Part shown: positions 1 through 7,696 of the stretch, piece by piece | How positions within the stretch are numbered: position 1 is the first letter of the stretch | Layout: the number at the start of each line of letters is the position of its first letter | DNA from: Chryseosolibacter sp036402075 | GTDB lineage: Bacteria > Bacteroidota > Bacteroidia > Cytophagales > Cyclobacteriaceae | Length of the DNA: 23,284 nucleotides | Assembly: GCA_036402075.1 (NCBI GenBank) | Contig: DASWTP010000068.1 | Coordinates: 1-23,284, forward strand | Direction: 5' to 3' | The notes under the pieces: generated by a model | What the model was told of the DNA's origin: nothing | Database searches by the model: none | The model's input: the letters and a program-made list of their open reading frames with translations, nothing else | Made by a program: the position numbers and the translations under genes

Positions 1-132
1 TGTAGGTTCCTGAGGTTAGTGCCCCGGGATTGCGAACTTATAGTACTTCACTGTTGGTGCGTTTCCGCGATGGGACGCTATGGAGTGCGCAGGCGCGCTA
101 ACGCTTGAATGAAGTGGGTGCGAACCTTTTGG
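1..132 (+). repeat. Module A, copy 1
   Basis: About 132 bp starting TGTAGGTTCCTGAGG and ending GTGCGAACCTTTTGG. It matches 623-754 with two visible mismatches, and matches 6548-6677 on the other strand with more differences. Its right half contains the module B motif (NTTCCGC hairpin, then CGCTNACGCTTG). Divergent relatives of the CCGGGATT part also occur in R3 near 8370 and 8543. Confidence 0.85.
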
Positions 133-408
133 AAATGCAAAATGCAATTTCAACGCGGAGGATATTTTAAATGCGCGTGCGGCTCAGCGGTGTTTATCCC
201 GGCCTCTCGCGGCTATCTCATTTTTCATAGCGAGTTTGGTGACCGGTGAACGTAGCTTTACACATTAACACTTTAAAACCCTAACACATTAACACCTCAC
301 CATAGTGGGTGCGCTTCCGCAAAGGACGCGGAGGAGTGTGTAGTCGCGCGGACGCTTGGATGAAGTGGGTGCGAACCTTCTGGTGAAAAAGAATAATGCG
401 CACTTTAC

Positions 409-536
409 ATTAACACCCTAACACCTTAACACCTTAACACTTTAACACGTCACCCGAAAGCCGAGTGTCCTTCAGCATCACAAAAATCCTACAAACGAGA
501 CAACATGAGCACATGAGCACGTGAACACCTGAGCAC
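409..536 (+). repeat. Octamer unit 1 (5 x NTTAACAC, 56-nt spacer, 4 x NTGARCAC)
   Basis: Five in-phase octamers of the NTTAACAC type (409-448) are followed by a 56-nt spacer (449-504). The spacer starts GTCACCCGAAAG, includes CATCACAAAAATC and ends GAGACAAC. Exactly four octamers of the NTGARCAC type follow (505-536). The third of the four is GTGAACAC while the others carry GAGCAC. The two octamer types share NTKARCAC. Confidence 0.85.
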
Positions 537-622
537 ATCACTAGCGCGGACGCTTGGATGAGGTGCGTGAGAACTACAAAGGAAATACAAATGCAGATTA
601 CCGCTATGAATTATTCAATGCA

Positions 623-754
623 TGTAGGTTCCTGAGGTTAGTGCCCCGGGATTGCGAACTTATAGTACTTCACTGTTGGTGCGTTTCCGCGATGGGACGC
701 TATGGAGTGTGCAGTCGCGCTAACGCTTGAATGAAGTGGGTGCGAACCTTTTGG
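623..754 (+). repeat. Module A, copy 2
   Basis: A near-identical direct copy of 1-132. It is preceded by a link (541-622) containing GATTACCGCTATGAATTATT. That link is also found next to the inverted module A in R2, so link plus module A form a unit shared by R1 and R2. Confidence 0.85.
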
Positions 755-780
755 TGAAAAAGAATAATGCGCCTCTGCAC

Positions 781-876
781 ATTAACACCTCACCCGAAAG
801 CAGAGTGTCCTTCAGCATCACAAAAATCTTACAAACGAGACCACATGAGCACATGAATACACGAGTACCTGAACAC
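781..876 (+). repeat. Octamer unit 2 (1 x NTTAACAC, 56-nt spacer, 4 x degenerate NTGARCAC)
   Basis: A single ATTAACAC (781-788), a 56-nt spacer (789-844) closely matching unit 1, then four in-phase octamers (845-876). The last three have drifted (ATGAATAC, ACGAGTAC, CTGAACAC). This is the most degenerate of the seven four-octamer blocks, yet it keeps the count of four. Confidence 0.8.
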
Positions 877-932
877 ATTACCCTTGCTTCTCGCGTTTAT
901 CTCGGGTGAAATATTAATCCGAAGCGGAACCC

Positions 933-1052
933 ATTAACACATTAACACCCTAACACCTTAACACCTCACCCGAAAGCCGAGTCTCCTACAGCATCACAAA
1001 AATCTTACAAACGAGACAACATGAGCACATAAGCACGTGAACACCTGAGCAC
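933..1052 (+). repeat. Octamer unit 3, abutting the ppc stop codon
   Basis: Four NTTAACAC octamers (933-964), a 56-nt spacer (965-1020) and four NTGARCAC octamers (1021-1052, third GTGAACAC). The block ends 5 nt from the ppc stop codon (complement of 1058-1060). On the ppc-sense strand the transcript therefore runs straight into four GTGNTNAN octamers. Confidence 0.85.
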
Positions 1053-1057
1053 ATTCA

Positions 1058-3622
1058 TCAAGCCGAATTCCTCGCAGCATTGATAATCCCAAACATACAG
1101 CGCAGCACAAGCTTGCGGTATTGCTTTTCATTCTGCACCTCACCGCCATCGTTTTCGCGCAGCACCTGCAGGGCGAACTGTTGAATCGTGATCAGCGGAA
1201 GCACAATGCGTTCGCGAAGTTTCACCGAGTCGCGGTTCATTGGGTTGTTCTGCATCAGCTCGGTGAAACCGGATACCTCCAGGATCATTTCGATCGACAG
1301 CTTGTACTCATCGTACATGATCTGCCAGAAATCGCCAAACTCTTTGTCTTTTTTCAGGTAAGCTGTTGCCGGGAAGTACGATTTCGTAAGACTCATCATA
1401 CTGTTGCCAAGCAATGTGCGGAAGAAAAGAGAATCGGCATAAAGCTTTTTCGCTTCCGGCATTTTACCAGCCTGCTTTAGTGCCTTCAACGCACTACCTA
1501 CACCATAGAAGCCCGGAACGTTCTGCTTCATCTGCGCCCATGAACCAACAAAGGGAATAGCACGCAGATCTTCAAACTTCAGCTTGTCGCCAGAGCTGCG
1601 CTTTACCGGGCGCGAGCCGATGTTGGTGTCACCGAAGAACGCAAGAGGTGTAATCTTCTCCAGGTAAGGAACAAACTTCTCGTGGTTCTTCAAGGCGAGG
1701 TAAGCCTTGTGCCCGGCTTCGGCAAGCGACTCGAGCAATTGCTTCTCACTTTCCGTCAATTGGATCTTCCGGTTCTTAAACACATCGTTCTCAATTCCCG
1801 CAGACACCAGCTGCTCAAGGTTGAACTGGCACGACACCGGCTTTCCAAAGTTCGAGCTGATGGTCTGTCCCTGGATGGTGATCTGTACTTCCTTGTCTTC
1901 AATGGTTTGTCCGAGTGACGCATAGAAGTCGTGCGTGTTGCCACCGCCACGTGCCGGAGGACCACCACGACCGTCAAAGAACACCGCGGTTAATCCATAC
2001 TCGCGCGAGAGCAGCGTCAGGTTTTCTTTGGCCCGGAAAATACTCCAGTTGGCGCGAAGGTATCCGCCATCTTTTGTTCCGTCAGAGAACCCGAGCATAA
2101 TCGTTTGCTTGTTGCCTCTGCGCTCCAGGTGTGCGCGATAGTCAGGAATATCGTAGAGTGCACGCATCACCTTGGGTGCCGCAGCAAGGTCTTCAATGGT
2201 TTCGAACAGCGGAACAATATCCACCGTTAGATTATCTTTCTGGGCGAGCAACAACTTGGCTAGCTGATACACACGAATTACATCGAGTGCCGACTGGCAG
2301 TTACTGATCACGTAGCGATGGCAGCCTTCTTCACTGTTGCGTTTCTGGATCTTGCCGATCACTTTAATACTTTCTATGAGCTCCGTCACAAACGGATCTT
2401 CAAACTTCATGGTAGAAGGTGTGAACTTCAGCGAGAGCAACGTATCGATCTGTTCCTTCTCCGACTTCGCAGTGAGATCTTTGAGCTTGCTGTCTTTCGC
2501 TTCCAATTGTTTGAGAATTGCATCCCACGCATAAATATGTTTGCGGCTATCCTGGCGGATGTCCATGCTGGCGAAGTAGAATCCGAAGATCCTGACCTTG
2601 AGAATTACTTCATCAAGCAGGTCGAGGAAGAGCCCGCGATGTTCGTCCACAATCGCAGTGCGCGCTTTGAGCAGGTCGCTCAGCAATTCGTCAGCCGACT
2701 CATATCCCCCTTCGCCACTTCCGTAGGCCAGCGGATATACATGGCGCTCAACATCTGCAATAATATTGGCCACGCCTTTGAACGTCAGCCTGCGTTTGAG
2801 GAATCGCACGTCACGGTAGTAGCACCGCATCAGGGACTGCTGCAACCGTTGCGCTACCTGCAGGGTGGTCTCATGCGTTACAAACGGGTTGCCATCGCGG
2901 TCGCCACCGGGCCAGAAACCGATCTTCACCAGATCATAGTTTGTCCAGTCTTCAGGGGCAATCTGTAAACCCTCCATCAGCTTCAGGAAGATCTGTGGCG
3001 CAGCTTCATAGAAAACATTTTCGAGGTACCAGCTCAGGCTGATCGCCTCATCGAATGGCGTAGGCTTTTCGCGGTTGATGAATCCTGTTTTGCCCAGCTG
3101 ACGCAGCAGTAAATTGATATGTTCGAGGTGTCCCTGGCGAATGGCTTCCTCAAGGTCGTTAATGATGGCGAGTACGTGCCCCGGATAAAATTGCGTAGGG
3201 TGCGCGGTGAGCACTATGCGCACGCTGAAGTCTTCGAGCTTCTTCTTTAGATCTTCGGTATATCCTTCTGTTGACGCGCGTAGCAATAGCGCAGAGATCG
3301 TTCCTTTTCCGTTCACATCGTTGATCTTGTCAAAGGCGGCATCTTCCACAGAATCGAACAGCACCACCTGGCGTTCTGCATACTGAATGAAATTGAAAAG
3401 CAGGTCGAACTGTTCTTCGCGGGTAGCCTTGGGAGTAAAATCGGCAAAAAACTTCTCAATGATCGCTTTCGGGTCGAGGCCCTCCTCAAAGCCCTTCTCA
3501 CAGGCTTGCTGCAGCAGCGGCAGCAGGGTTCCGGTTCTGTAGATCCCGGAGTACGGAAGGTTCAGGAAGAGGCTATTGTAGATGTGATAGCGAGTTGAAA
3601 CGGTCTGGTTGAAGTTTGACAT
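1058..3622 (-). CDS. ppc: Phosphoenolpyruvate carboxylase
   Basis: Carboxylates phosphoenolpyruvate with bicarbonate to give oxaloacetate, the anaplerotic supply for the TCA cycle; cytosolic. The 854-residue length fits the bacterial PEPC family. Visible family motifs are VLTAHPTQ with the catalytic His near residue 141, GGDRDGNPFV near 239-248, FSDGTKDGGYL near 512, and an Arg-Gly loop (GRGGPPARGGG) near 551. The frame also extends upstream to a TTG at 3643. I chose the ATG at 3622 because a perfect TAAATTTG promoter box (3645-3652) overlaps that TTG. The usual C-terminal Asn-Thr-Gly of PEPC is replaced by Asn-Ser-Ala. The gene is separated from the upstream DUF1573 gene by a terminator, so it probably has its own promoter. 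A four-octamer repeat block follows 5 nt after the stop. Confidence 0.95.
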   Translation of the reverse strand: MSNFNQTVSTRYHIYNSLFLNLPYSGIYRTGTLLPLLQQACEKGFEEGLDPKAIIEKFFADFTPKATREEQFDLLFNFIQYAERQVVLFDSVEDAAFDKINDVNGKGTISALLLRASTEGYTEDLKKKLEDFSVRIVLTAHPTQFYPGHVLAIINDLEEAIRQGHLEHINLLLRQLGKTGFINREKPTPFDEAISLSWYLENVFYEAAPQIFLKLMEGLQIAPEDWTNYDLVKIGFWPGGDRDGNPFVTHETTLQVAQRLQQSLMRCYYRDVRFLKRRLTFKGVANIIADVERHVYPLAYGSGEGGYESADELLSDLLKARTAIVDEHRGLFLDLLDEVILKVRIFGFYFASMDIRQDSRKHIYAWDAILKQLEAKDSKLKDLTAKSEKEQIDTLLSLKFTPSTMKFEDPFVTELIESIKVIGKIQKRNSEEGCHRYVISNCQSALDVIRVYQLAKLLLAQKDNLTVDIVPLFETIEDLAAAPKVMRALYDIPDYRAHLERRGNKQTIMLGFSDGTKDGGYLRANWSIFRAKENLTLLSREYGLTAVFFDGRGGPPARGGGNTHDFYASLGQTIEDKEVQITIQGQTISSNFGKPVSCQFNLEQLVSAGIENDVFKNRKIQLTESEKQLLESLAEAGHKAYLALKNHEKFVPYLEKITPLAFFGDTNIGSRPVKRSSGDKLKFEDLRAIPFVGSWAQMKQNVPGFYGVGSALKALKQAGKMPEAKKLYADSLFFRTLLGNSMMSLTKSYFPATAYLKKDKEFGDFWQIMYDEYKLSIEMILEVSGFTELMQNNPMNRDSVKLRERIVLPLITIQQFALQVLRENDGGEVQNEKQYRKLVLRCMFGIINAARNSA

Positions 3623-3644
3623 TAGGTCGGTTTTTGGCGTCAAA

Positions 3645-3652
3645 CAAATTTA
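3645..3652 (-). promoter_or_regulatory. Putative ppc -7 box
   Basis: TAAATTTG on the minus strand matches the Bacteroidota -7 consensus TAnnTTTG at every fixed position. It lies 22 nt upstream of the chosen ATG at 3622. No clear TTG -33 element is visible at the expected distance, so confidence is moderate. Confidence 0.45.
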
Positions 3653-3732
3653 TCACTACCCGGCCATGCACCTGCTATGTGGGATTCTATTATTTCAATA
3701 ATTTTTATGGAATCGATTTCAGAAAGGCTCAT

Positions 3733-3778
3733 AAAACAAAAATGGCCTCCATGTTGTCATGGAAGCCACTAATTTTTT
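3733..3778 (-). terminator. Intrinsic terminator of the DUF1573 gene
   Basis: A 10-bp stem (3744-3753 with 3758-3767, one G-T pair, loop of 4) is followed on the minus strand by TTTTTGTTTT. The plus strand also has a T run after the stem (3773-3778). It lies 15 nt downstream of the DUF1573 stop. It is the only classical hairpin-plus-T-run terminator I found in the window. Confidence 0.8.
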
Positions 3779-3792
3779 GCGCCTAACAACTG

Positions 3793-4215
3793 TTACGGCA
3801 TGGCGGTGGTAACCACTTCGCCTTTAATTGTGAGGTAAACCACACCTTCAGCCGTGTTGGCATTTACCGTCAATGTCTTGGTAAACACGCCAATGGATGC
3901 AGCGTTGAACGTTGCCTTGATGAAGCCGGTGCCTTTAGGAGCAACAGGATCTTTCGTATAGTTGGCAATTGTACAGCCGCAAGACGCCTGCACGGTTGAG
4001 ATGATCAACGGAACATCGCCTGTGTTGGTGAAGGTGAACTCGTGTGTTACCGGAACGCCCTGCTTGATCTTTCCAAAATCGTGGGTGGTTGAAGCCCAGG
4101 TGAAAACCGGCTGATCAACCAAAGCTTTTGATGGCTTCACCTTTACATCCTTTTCCTGTGCGAATACACTGGCAACCAGCAATAGGGAGAATAGTGTTAA
4201 AGCAATTTTTTTCAT
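3793..4215 (-). CDS. Exported DUF1573 protein
   Basis: 140 residues with a Sec signal peptide (MKKIALTLFSLLLVASVFAQ, about 1-20; cleavage is predicted after Ala-Gln, with no lipobox Cys). The rest is a single DUF1573 immunoglobulin-like beta domain. It has the typical TTHDFGKI start, the FTNTGDVPLIIS strand, the Cys-Gly-Cys motif (residues 79-81) and the APKGTGFIKATF strand. DUF1573 proteins are abundant in Bacteroidota and sit in the periplasm or outer envelope; their molecular role is not established. The gene is divergent from the histidine kinase gene (152 bp between starts) and ends in its own terminator, so it is probably monocistronic. Confidence 0.88.
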   Translation of the reverse strand: MKKIALTLFSLLLVASVFAQEKDVKVKPSKALVDQPVFTWASTTHDFGKIKQGVPVTHEFTFTNTGDVPLIISTVQASCGCTIANYTKDPVAPKGTGFIKATFNAASIGVFTKTLTVNANTAEGVVYLTIKGEVVTTAMP

Positions 4216-4235
4216 GACTAGATATTAATTGTTTA

Positions 4236-4266
4236 CAAATATTTTACGCGTTCGAACAACACAAAA
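4236..4266 (-). promoter_or_regulatory. Putative promoter of the DUF1573 gene
   Basis: On the minus strand a TTG (complement of 4262-4264) is followed after 18 nt by AATATTTG (complement of 4236-4243). That is one mismatch from TAnnTTTG. The start codon lies about 20 nt downstream. The spacing fits Bacteroidota promoters. Confidence 0.4.
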
Positions 4267-4367
4267 CTCGCATTGGATGAGCAAATATCGTGTTAACAGT
4301 CTTCTAATTAATGTTAATGAAGTGTTAAAGATAACCCGTAAATTCAGCTTTATAGTAATTTTATACT

Positions 4368-5657
4368 GTGAAAAGTTCGTCCATTCGCTTTATTGTGATT
4401 CTGGCCACGATTTGTATCGTTGGAATCACCATTACACAGCTCTACTGGGTAAGGCGCGCGTTTGACCTGAAAGAGGCGGAATTCGAAAGAACGGTAAACG
4501 CAGCACTTTTCAACGTTGCATACCAGATCTTCGACATCAACCATACACCGTCCCCGGCTATGAACCCGGTGAAACAGGTTTCCACTAATTATTTCGTGGT
4601 GATGGTGAACGGTGAAGTAGACAGCAACCTGCTCGAATACCTGTTAAAGACCGAATTCGAAAAACGCAACATCAAATACGATTTCGAATATGGGGTTTAC
4701 GATTGCTCCAGCGAAAAAATGAAGTACGGTGACTACGTTTCCCTGCAAACGGCATCGGAAAAGACGGCTCTCCCGGCTGCAAACGAAAAAGGCAAAATCA
4801 AGAAGCTGCCAGCCTACAGCCACTATGCTTATTATTTCGGTGTACAGTTTCCTAACCACGAAGGCCACCTTATCAACCAGATGGGAATCTGGTCTTTCTC
4901 CTCTGTCGTGCTCCTGGTGGTCATTCTCTTCTTCGGTTATACTTTGTTTGTGATCCTGAAACAGAAGCGCCTCTCGGAAATTCAGAAGGACTTCATCAAC
5001 AACATGACGCACGAGTTCAAAACACCGATCTCAACTATCGCGGTGTCAACGGAGGTGCTGAAAGATCCCAACATCGTGCACCAGCCGGAGCGCCTGCTGA
5101 ACTATACCACCATCATCGAAAAAGAAAATACGCGTCTCAAGCAGCAGGTTGAACGCGTGTTGCAGATGGCGCGCCTCGATCGTGACGATATCGGACTGAA
5201 AAAAGAAATGGTGGATGTGCACCAAATCATCCAGGAGGCTATTCGCAACACATCAACTGCGCTGCATGAACGCCAGGGAACGATTGAGTGCGAGCTGAAT
5301 GCAACGCGCCACACGTTTGAAGCTGACAAGCTGCACCTTACCAACGTGCTTTACAACCTCATCGACAATGCCATCAAATACTGTAAGGCAGAACCACGCA
5401 TTGTGATCCGGACAAAAGATTCAAATAAGCACCTTTTGCTCGAAGTGGAAGACAACGGTATCGGTATCAGCGCTGAAAACCAGAAGCGCGTGTTTCAGAA
5501 ATTTTTCCGCGTGCCTACCGGGAATGTGCATGACGTGAAAGGTTTCGGCATTGGCCTGAACTACGTGAAGTCAATCATTGAAGCACACAAAGGGAATATA
5601 AAATTAGAGAGCGACCTTGGCAAAGGATGTATCTTTAAGATCTCTATTCCGTTCTAA
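4368..5657 (+). CDS. Membrane sensor histidine kinase, RprX-like
   Basis: 429 residues, GTG start (4368); no better ATG lies near the first membrane segment. Transmembrane segments at about 7-27 and 173-197 enclose a periplasmic sensor region of about 145 residues. The HisKA phosphoacceptor is His215 in NNMTHEFKTP. The ATPase domain has an N box (NLIDNAIKY, 330-338), G1 (DNGIGIS, 362-368), an F box (QKFFRV) and G2 (GFGIGL, 392-397). The periplasmic part contains DFEYGVYDCSSEKMKYGDYV, which resembles RprX-type kinases of Bacteroidota; this assignment is from recall. The response regulator gene starts 6 bp after its stop, so the two are a co-transcribed pair. The signal sensed cannot be read from the sequence. 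Confidence 0.9.
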   Translation: MKSSSIRFIVILATICIVGITITQLYWVRRAFDLKEAEFERTVNAALFNVAYQIFDINHTPSPAMNPVKQVSTNYFVVMVNGEVDSNLLEYLLKTEFEKRNIKYDFEYGVYDCSSEKMKYGDYVSLQTASEKTALPAANEKGKIKKLPAYSHYAYYFGVQFPNHEGHLINQMGIWSFSSVVLLVVILFFGYTLFVILKQKRLSEIQKDFINNMTHEFKTPISTIAVSTEVLKDPNIVHQPERLLNYTTIIEKENTRLKQQVERVLQMARLDRDDIGLKKEMVDVHQIIQEAIRNTSTALHERQGTIECELNATRHTFEADKLHLTNVLYNLIDNAIKYCKAEPRIVIRTKDSNKHLLLEVEDNGIGISAENQKRVFQKFFRVPTGNVHDVKGFGIGLNYVKSIIEAHKGNIKLESDLGKGCIFKISIPF

Positions 5658-5663
5658 TACTCC

Positions 5664-6356
5664 ATGATGACCCGCAAGAAAATCTTACTGGTAGAAGATG
5701 ATCCAAGCCTCGGATTTGTGATCCAGGATAATCTCCAGCTCAAAGGATTCGATGTGACACTGTGTAAAGATGGTGAAGAAGGGGAGTCAACCTTTCACAA
5801 TCATCCATTCGATATCTGTATCCTGGATGTGATGCTACCGAAAAAAGATGGATTTACCATTGCAAAATCCATCCGTGCAAAAGATAAGTTAGTGCCCATC
5901 CTTTTCCTCACGGCTAAGTCGATGATGGAAGACAAACTTGCCGGTTTCCAGACAGGCGCTGACGACTACATCACAAAGCCCTTCAGCCTTGACGAGCTCA
6001 TCTGCCGTATTGATGTTTTCCTGAGACGCTCAGCAAACACCAGCGAAGGCAATGGCAAACAGGTTTACACCGTAGGCGGTTTCGCCTTCGACCCTATGAA
6101 CCTCACGCTGAAAAATAGCACCACCGAAAAAACACTTACACAAAAGGAAGCGGAAGTCCTCAAGCTCCTCTACCAAAACCGCGACCGCGTGCTCAAGCGC
6201 GAAGAGATACTCAAAGAAGTGTGGGGCGATGACGATTACTTCATGGGCCGAAGCATGGACGTCTTCATTTCGAAGCTTCGGAAATATCTTAAGGAAGACC
6301 CATCCATCCAGATTGTGAATTACCACGGGGTGGGTTTCAGGTTGGAAGTGAGGTGA
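5664..6356 (+). CDS. OmpR-family response regulator, RprY-like
   Basis: 230 residues. The receiver domain has acidic residues Glu11-Asp12-Asp13, phosphoacceptor Asp55 (ICILDVMLP), Thr83 and Lys105 (ITKPF). The C-terminal winged helix is of OmpR type (about 135-229), with LTQKEAEVLKLL, the recognition-helix region MDVFISKLRKYL and the closing wing NYHGVGFRL. It is the cytoplasmic partner of the kinase 6 bp upstream and a predicted DNA-binding regulator of unknown targets. The start is ATGATG at 5664; either Met is possible. A block of four GTGCTCAT-like octamers begins 4 nt after its stop codon. Confidence 0.92.
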   Translation: MMTRKKILLVEDDPSLGFVIQDNLQLKGFDVTLCKDGEEGESTFHNHPFDICILDVMLPKKDGFTIAKSIRAKDKLVPILFLTAKSMMEDKLAGFQTGADDYITKPFSLDELICRIDVFLRRSANTSEGNGKQVYTVGGFAFDPMNLTLKNSTTEKTLTQKEAEVLKLLYQNRDRVLKREEILKEVWGDDDYFMGRSMDVFISKLRKYLKEDPSIQIVNYHGVGFRLEVR

Positions 6357-6360
6357 AGTT

Positions 6361-6519
6361 GTGCTCATGTGTTCGGGTGCTCATGTACTCATGTTGTCGC
6401 GTTTGTGGAGTTTCTGTGATGATGGAGGAGAGTCGGCTTTCGAGGTTAGATTGTTTCGGGTTTCGGGTTAGGTGTTAATGTGTGAAGGTGTTTAGGTGTT
6501 AATGTGTTTAGGAGTTAAT
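6361..6519 (-). repeat. Octamer unit 4, abutting the response regulator stop codon
   Basis: Four octamers (6361-6392, GTGCTCAT type on the plus strand) begin 4 nt after the stop. A 79-nt spacer (6393-6471) is longer than in other units and contains two GTTTCGG heptamers (6453-6466). Six GTGTTAAT-type octamers follow (6472-6519). As in most other units, one of the four octamers, third when read on the minus strand, has the GAACAC form. Confidence 0.8.
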
Positions 6520-6547
6520 GCGCAGAGGCCGCGCCATCCTTTTCGCT

Positions 6548-6677
6548 AGAAGGTTCGCACCAACTCCATCCAAGCGTCCGCGCGACTGCGCACTCCATAG
6601 CGTCCCATTGCGGAAACGCACTAGCAATGAAGTACTATAAGTTCACAATCCCGGGGCACTGACCTCAGGAACCTACA
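6548..6677 (-). repeat. Module A, copy 3 (inverted)
   Basis: The reverse complement starts TGTAGGTTCCTGAGG and follows the sequence of 623-754, with scattered substitutions such as GCTTGGATG for GCTTGAATG. It is flanked by the same link (6678-6758) as copy 2. Confidence 0.85.
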
Positions 6678-6761
6678 TGCATTCAATAATTCATAGCGGT
6701 AATCTGCATTTGTATTTCCTCTGAAGTTCTCACGCATCCATCCAAGCGCAGCGCCAGTGAT

Positions 6762-6865
6762 GTGCTCAGGTGTTCACGTGCTCAGGTGCTCATGTTGTCT
6801 CGTTTGTAGGATTTTTGTGATGATGAAGGAGACTCGGCTTTCGGGTGAGGTGTTAATGTGTTAAT
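6762..6865 (-). repeat. Octamer unit 5
   Basis: Four octamers (6762-6793), a spacer of exactly 56 nt (6794-6849) and two GTGTTAAT octamers (6850-6865). On the minus strand the third of the four octamers is GTGAACAC, the same arrangement as in unit 1. Confidence 0.85.
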
Positions 6866-7004
6866 GGGTTACGCTCCGTATTAATATTTCACCCGTCACC
6901 AAACTCGCTATGAAAAGAAAAGGTCCCTGCGAGAGGCCGCGATCGAAATGTTGAGACGCACGTGCATTTAAAATATCCTTTGCGTTGAAAAATGCCTTTC
7001 GCCA

Positions 7005-7673
7005 CTAAGACAACACGTCCCTCAAAACTTGCACCGACTTCAATTCCCCAAAGTTCTCCAGGTGCTCCTGGTAAAACTTCAGCAGCAACTCAAGGATGTT
7101 CCTACGTTGTTCATTCGTGGCAATAATAATGTCTTCAAACTCTAACGTGATCATCTGCTGCAATACGATCTCTGTCTTTTCATCCGTGACTCGACCACCG
7201 AGGATCTCATTTACGAACTGTGGTCCGAAGCCGAGGTACCGGCTCAGCTTGATCATAAAGACCAAATGCGCATTCTCAACTCCCGCGGTAAGGGAATCCA
7301 TACGCACCAGTGAATCCACAAGGAACTGGAAAAGGTTTCCAACTCCGCTTTCCTCTTTCAGTGTTTTGTTGAGCAACTCGGTAATAAACATTCCGATAGT
7401 CGACTTCCGGATATCCACGGTCAGCGATTGATAGGGATAGAAGCATTGAATTTCTTTGATGCGCTCCAGGTTGGCGTGCTCGCGATGGTAGACTACGAGA
7501 TTTAATAACGTGAGCGGCTGATACAACGCAATTTTGTTCTTTGCAGATTTACTTCTGACACCATTGACAATATAGCTCTGCAACCCGAACGCTTCCGTGA
7601 AGATGGTGACAATGATGGAGGTTTCGCCATAGCGCGTGAAACGGAAAACGATACCTCGTGTCTTGTGAATCAT
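7005..7673 (-). CDS. recO: DNA repair protein RecO
   Basis: 222 residues. RecO acts in RecFOR, loading RecA onto SSB-coated single-stranded DNA at gaps and annealing complementary strands. The N-terminal OB-fold part (about 1-80) shows the family opening (TRGIVFRFTRYGETSIIV) and the NGVRSKSAKNK turn. The C-terminal helical part ends with YQEHLENFGELKSVQVLRDVL, typical of RecO. The four-Cys zinc site of some RecO proteins is absent (a single Cys near 76). The ATG at 7673 is 23 bp after the tdk stop, so tdk and recO form an operon with tdk first. The 3' end is followed at once by repeat module C. Confidence 0.85.
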   Translation of the reverse strand: MIHKTRGIVFRFTRYGETSIIVTIFTEAFGLQSYIVNGVRSKSAKNKIALYQPLTLLNLVVYHREHANLERIKEIQCFYPYQSLTVDIRKSTIGMFITELLNKTLKEESGVGNLFQFLVDSLVRMDSLTAGVENAHLVFMIKLSRYLGFGPQFVNEILGGRVTDEKTEIVLQQMITLEFEDIIIATNEQRRNILELLLKFYQEHLENFGELKSVQVLRDVLS

Positions 7674-7696
7674 GAAAATGGCGCCAGGCGTGGCAA

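Larger units (their letters stand above)
1..1057 (+). repeat. Composite intergenic repeat region R1 (no gene)
   Basis: This stretch has no credible gene; the short open frames in it are interrupted by repeats. It is a mosaic of modules that recur in R2 (6357-7004, inverted) and R3 (8294-9089). Order: module A (1-132); module C with core GGATATTTTAAAT (about 142-190); module D ending in CATAGCGAGTTTGGTGAC (about 205-250); octamers (264-295); module B starting TGCGCTTCCGCA (310-383); octamer unit 1 (409-536); a link (541-622); a second module A (623-754); octamer unit 2 (781-876); module E (904-932); octamer unit 3 (933-1052). Module A starts at base 1, so the region probably continues to the left of the window. 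The right end stops 5 nt from the ppc stop codon. Confidence 0.85.
6357..7004 (-). repeat. Composite intergenic repeat region R2 (inverted relative to R1; no gene)
   Basis: The whole interval between the convergent response regulator and recO genes is repeat-derived. Read on the minus strand from 6995 to 6361 the module order is C, D, E, two octamers, 56-nt spacer, four octamers, link, A, six octamers, spacer, four octamers. The same order is found on the plus strand in R1 from about 142 to 878, where R1 carries extra modules. R1 and R2 are thus long imperfect inverted repeats around 1058-6356. Module C (6951-6995) ends only about 10 nt from the recO stop codon. Confidence 0.85.

Noticed and set aside
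727..909. A 60-codon open frame in R1
   Set aside because: It runs across module A and an octamer unit. The repeats have periods of 8 and carry stops in other copies, so coding is not conserved.
405..1057. CRISPR-like array
   Set aside because: Units are 8 bp with no unique spacers, and no cas gene is nearby; this is a tandem short repeat.
1..1057. Insertion sequence or MITE with terminal inverted repeats
   Set aside because: No transposase frame, no clear terminal inverted repeat pair and no target-site duplication could be seen. The modules are shuffled and not bounded like a single mobile element.
2318..2968. A 216-codon plus-strand open frame inside ppc
   Set aside because: Antisense shadow of ppc, whose family motifs run through the same bases.
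3623..3643. TTG start that would lengthen ppc by 7 residues
   Set aside because: It overlaps a perfect TAnnTTTG promoter box, and the ATG at 3622 gives a normal PEPC start.
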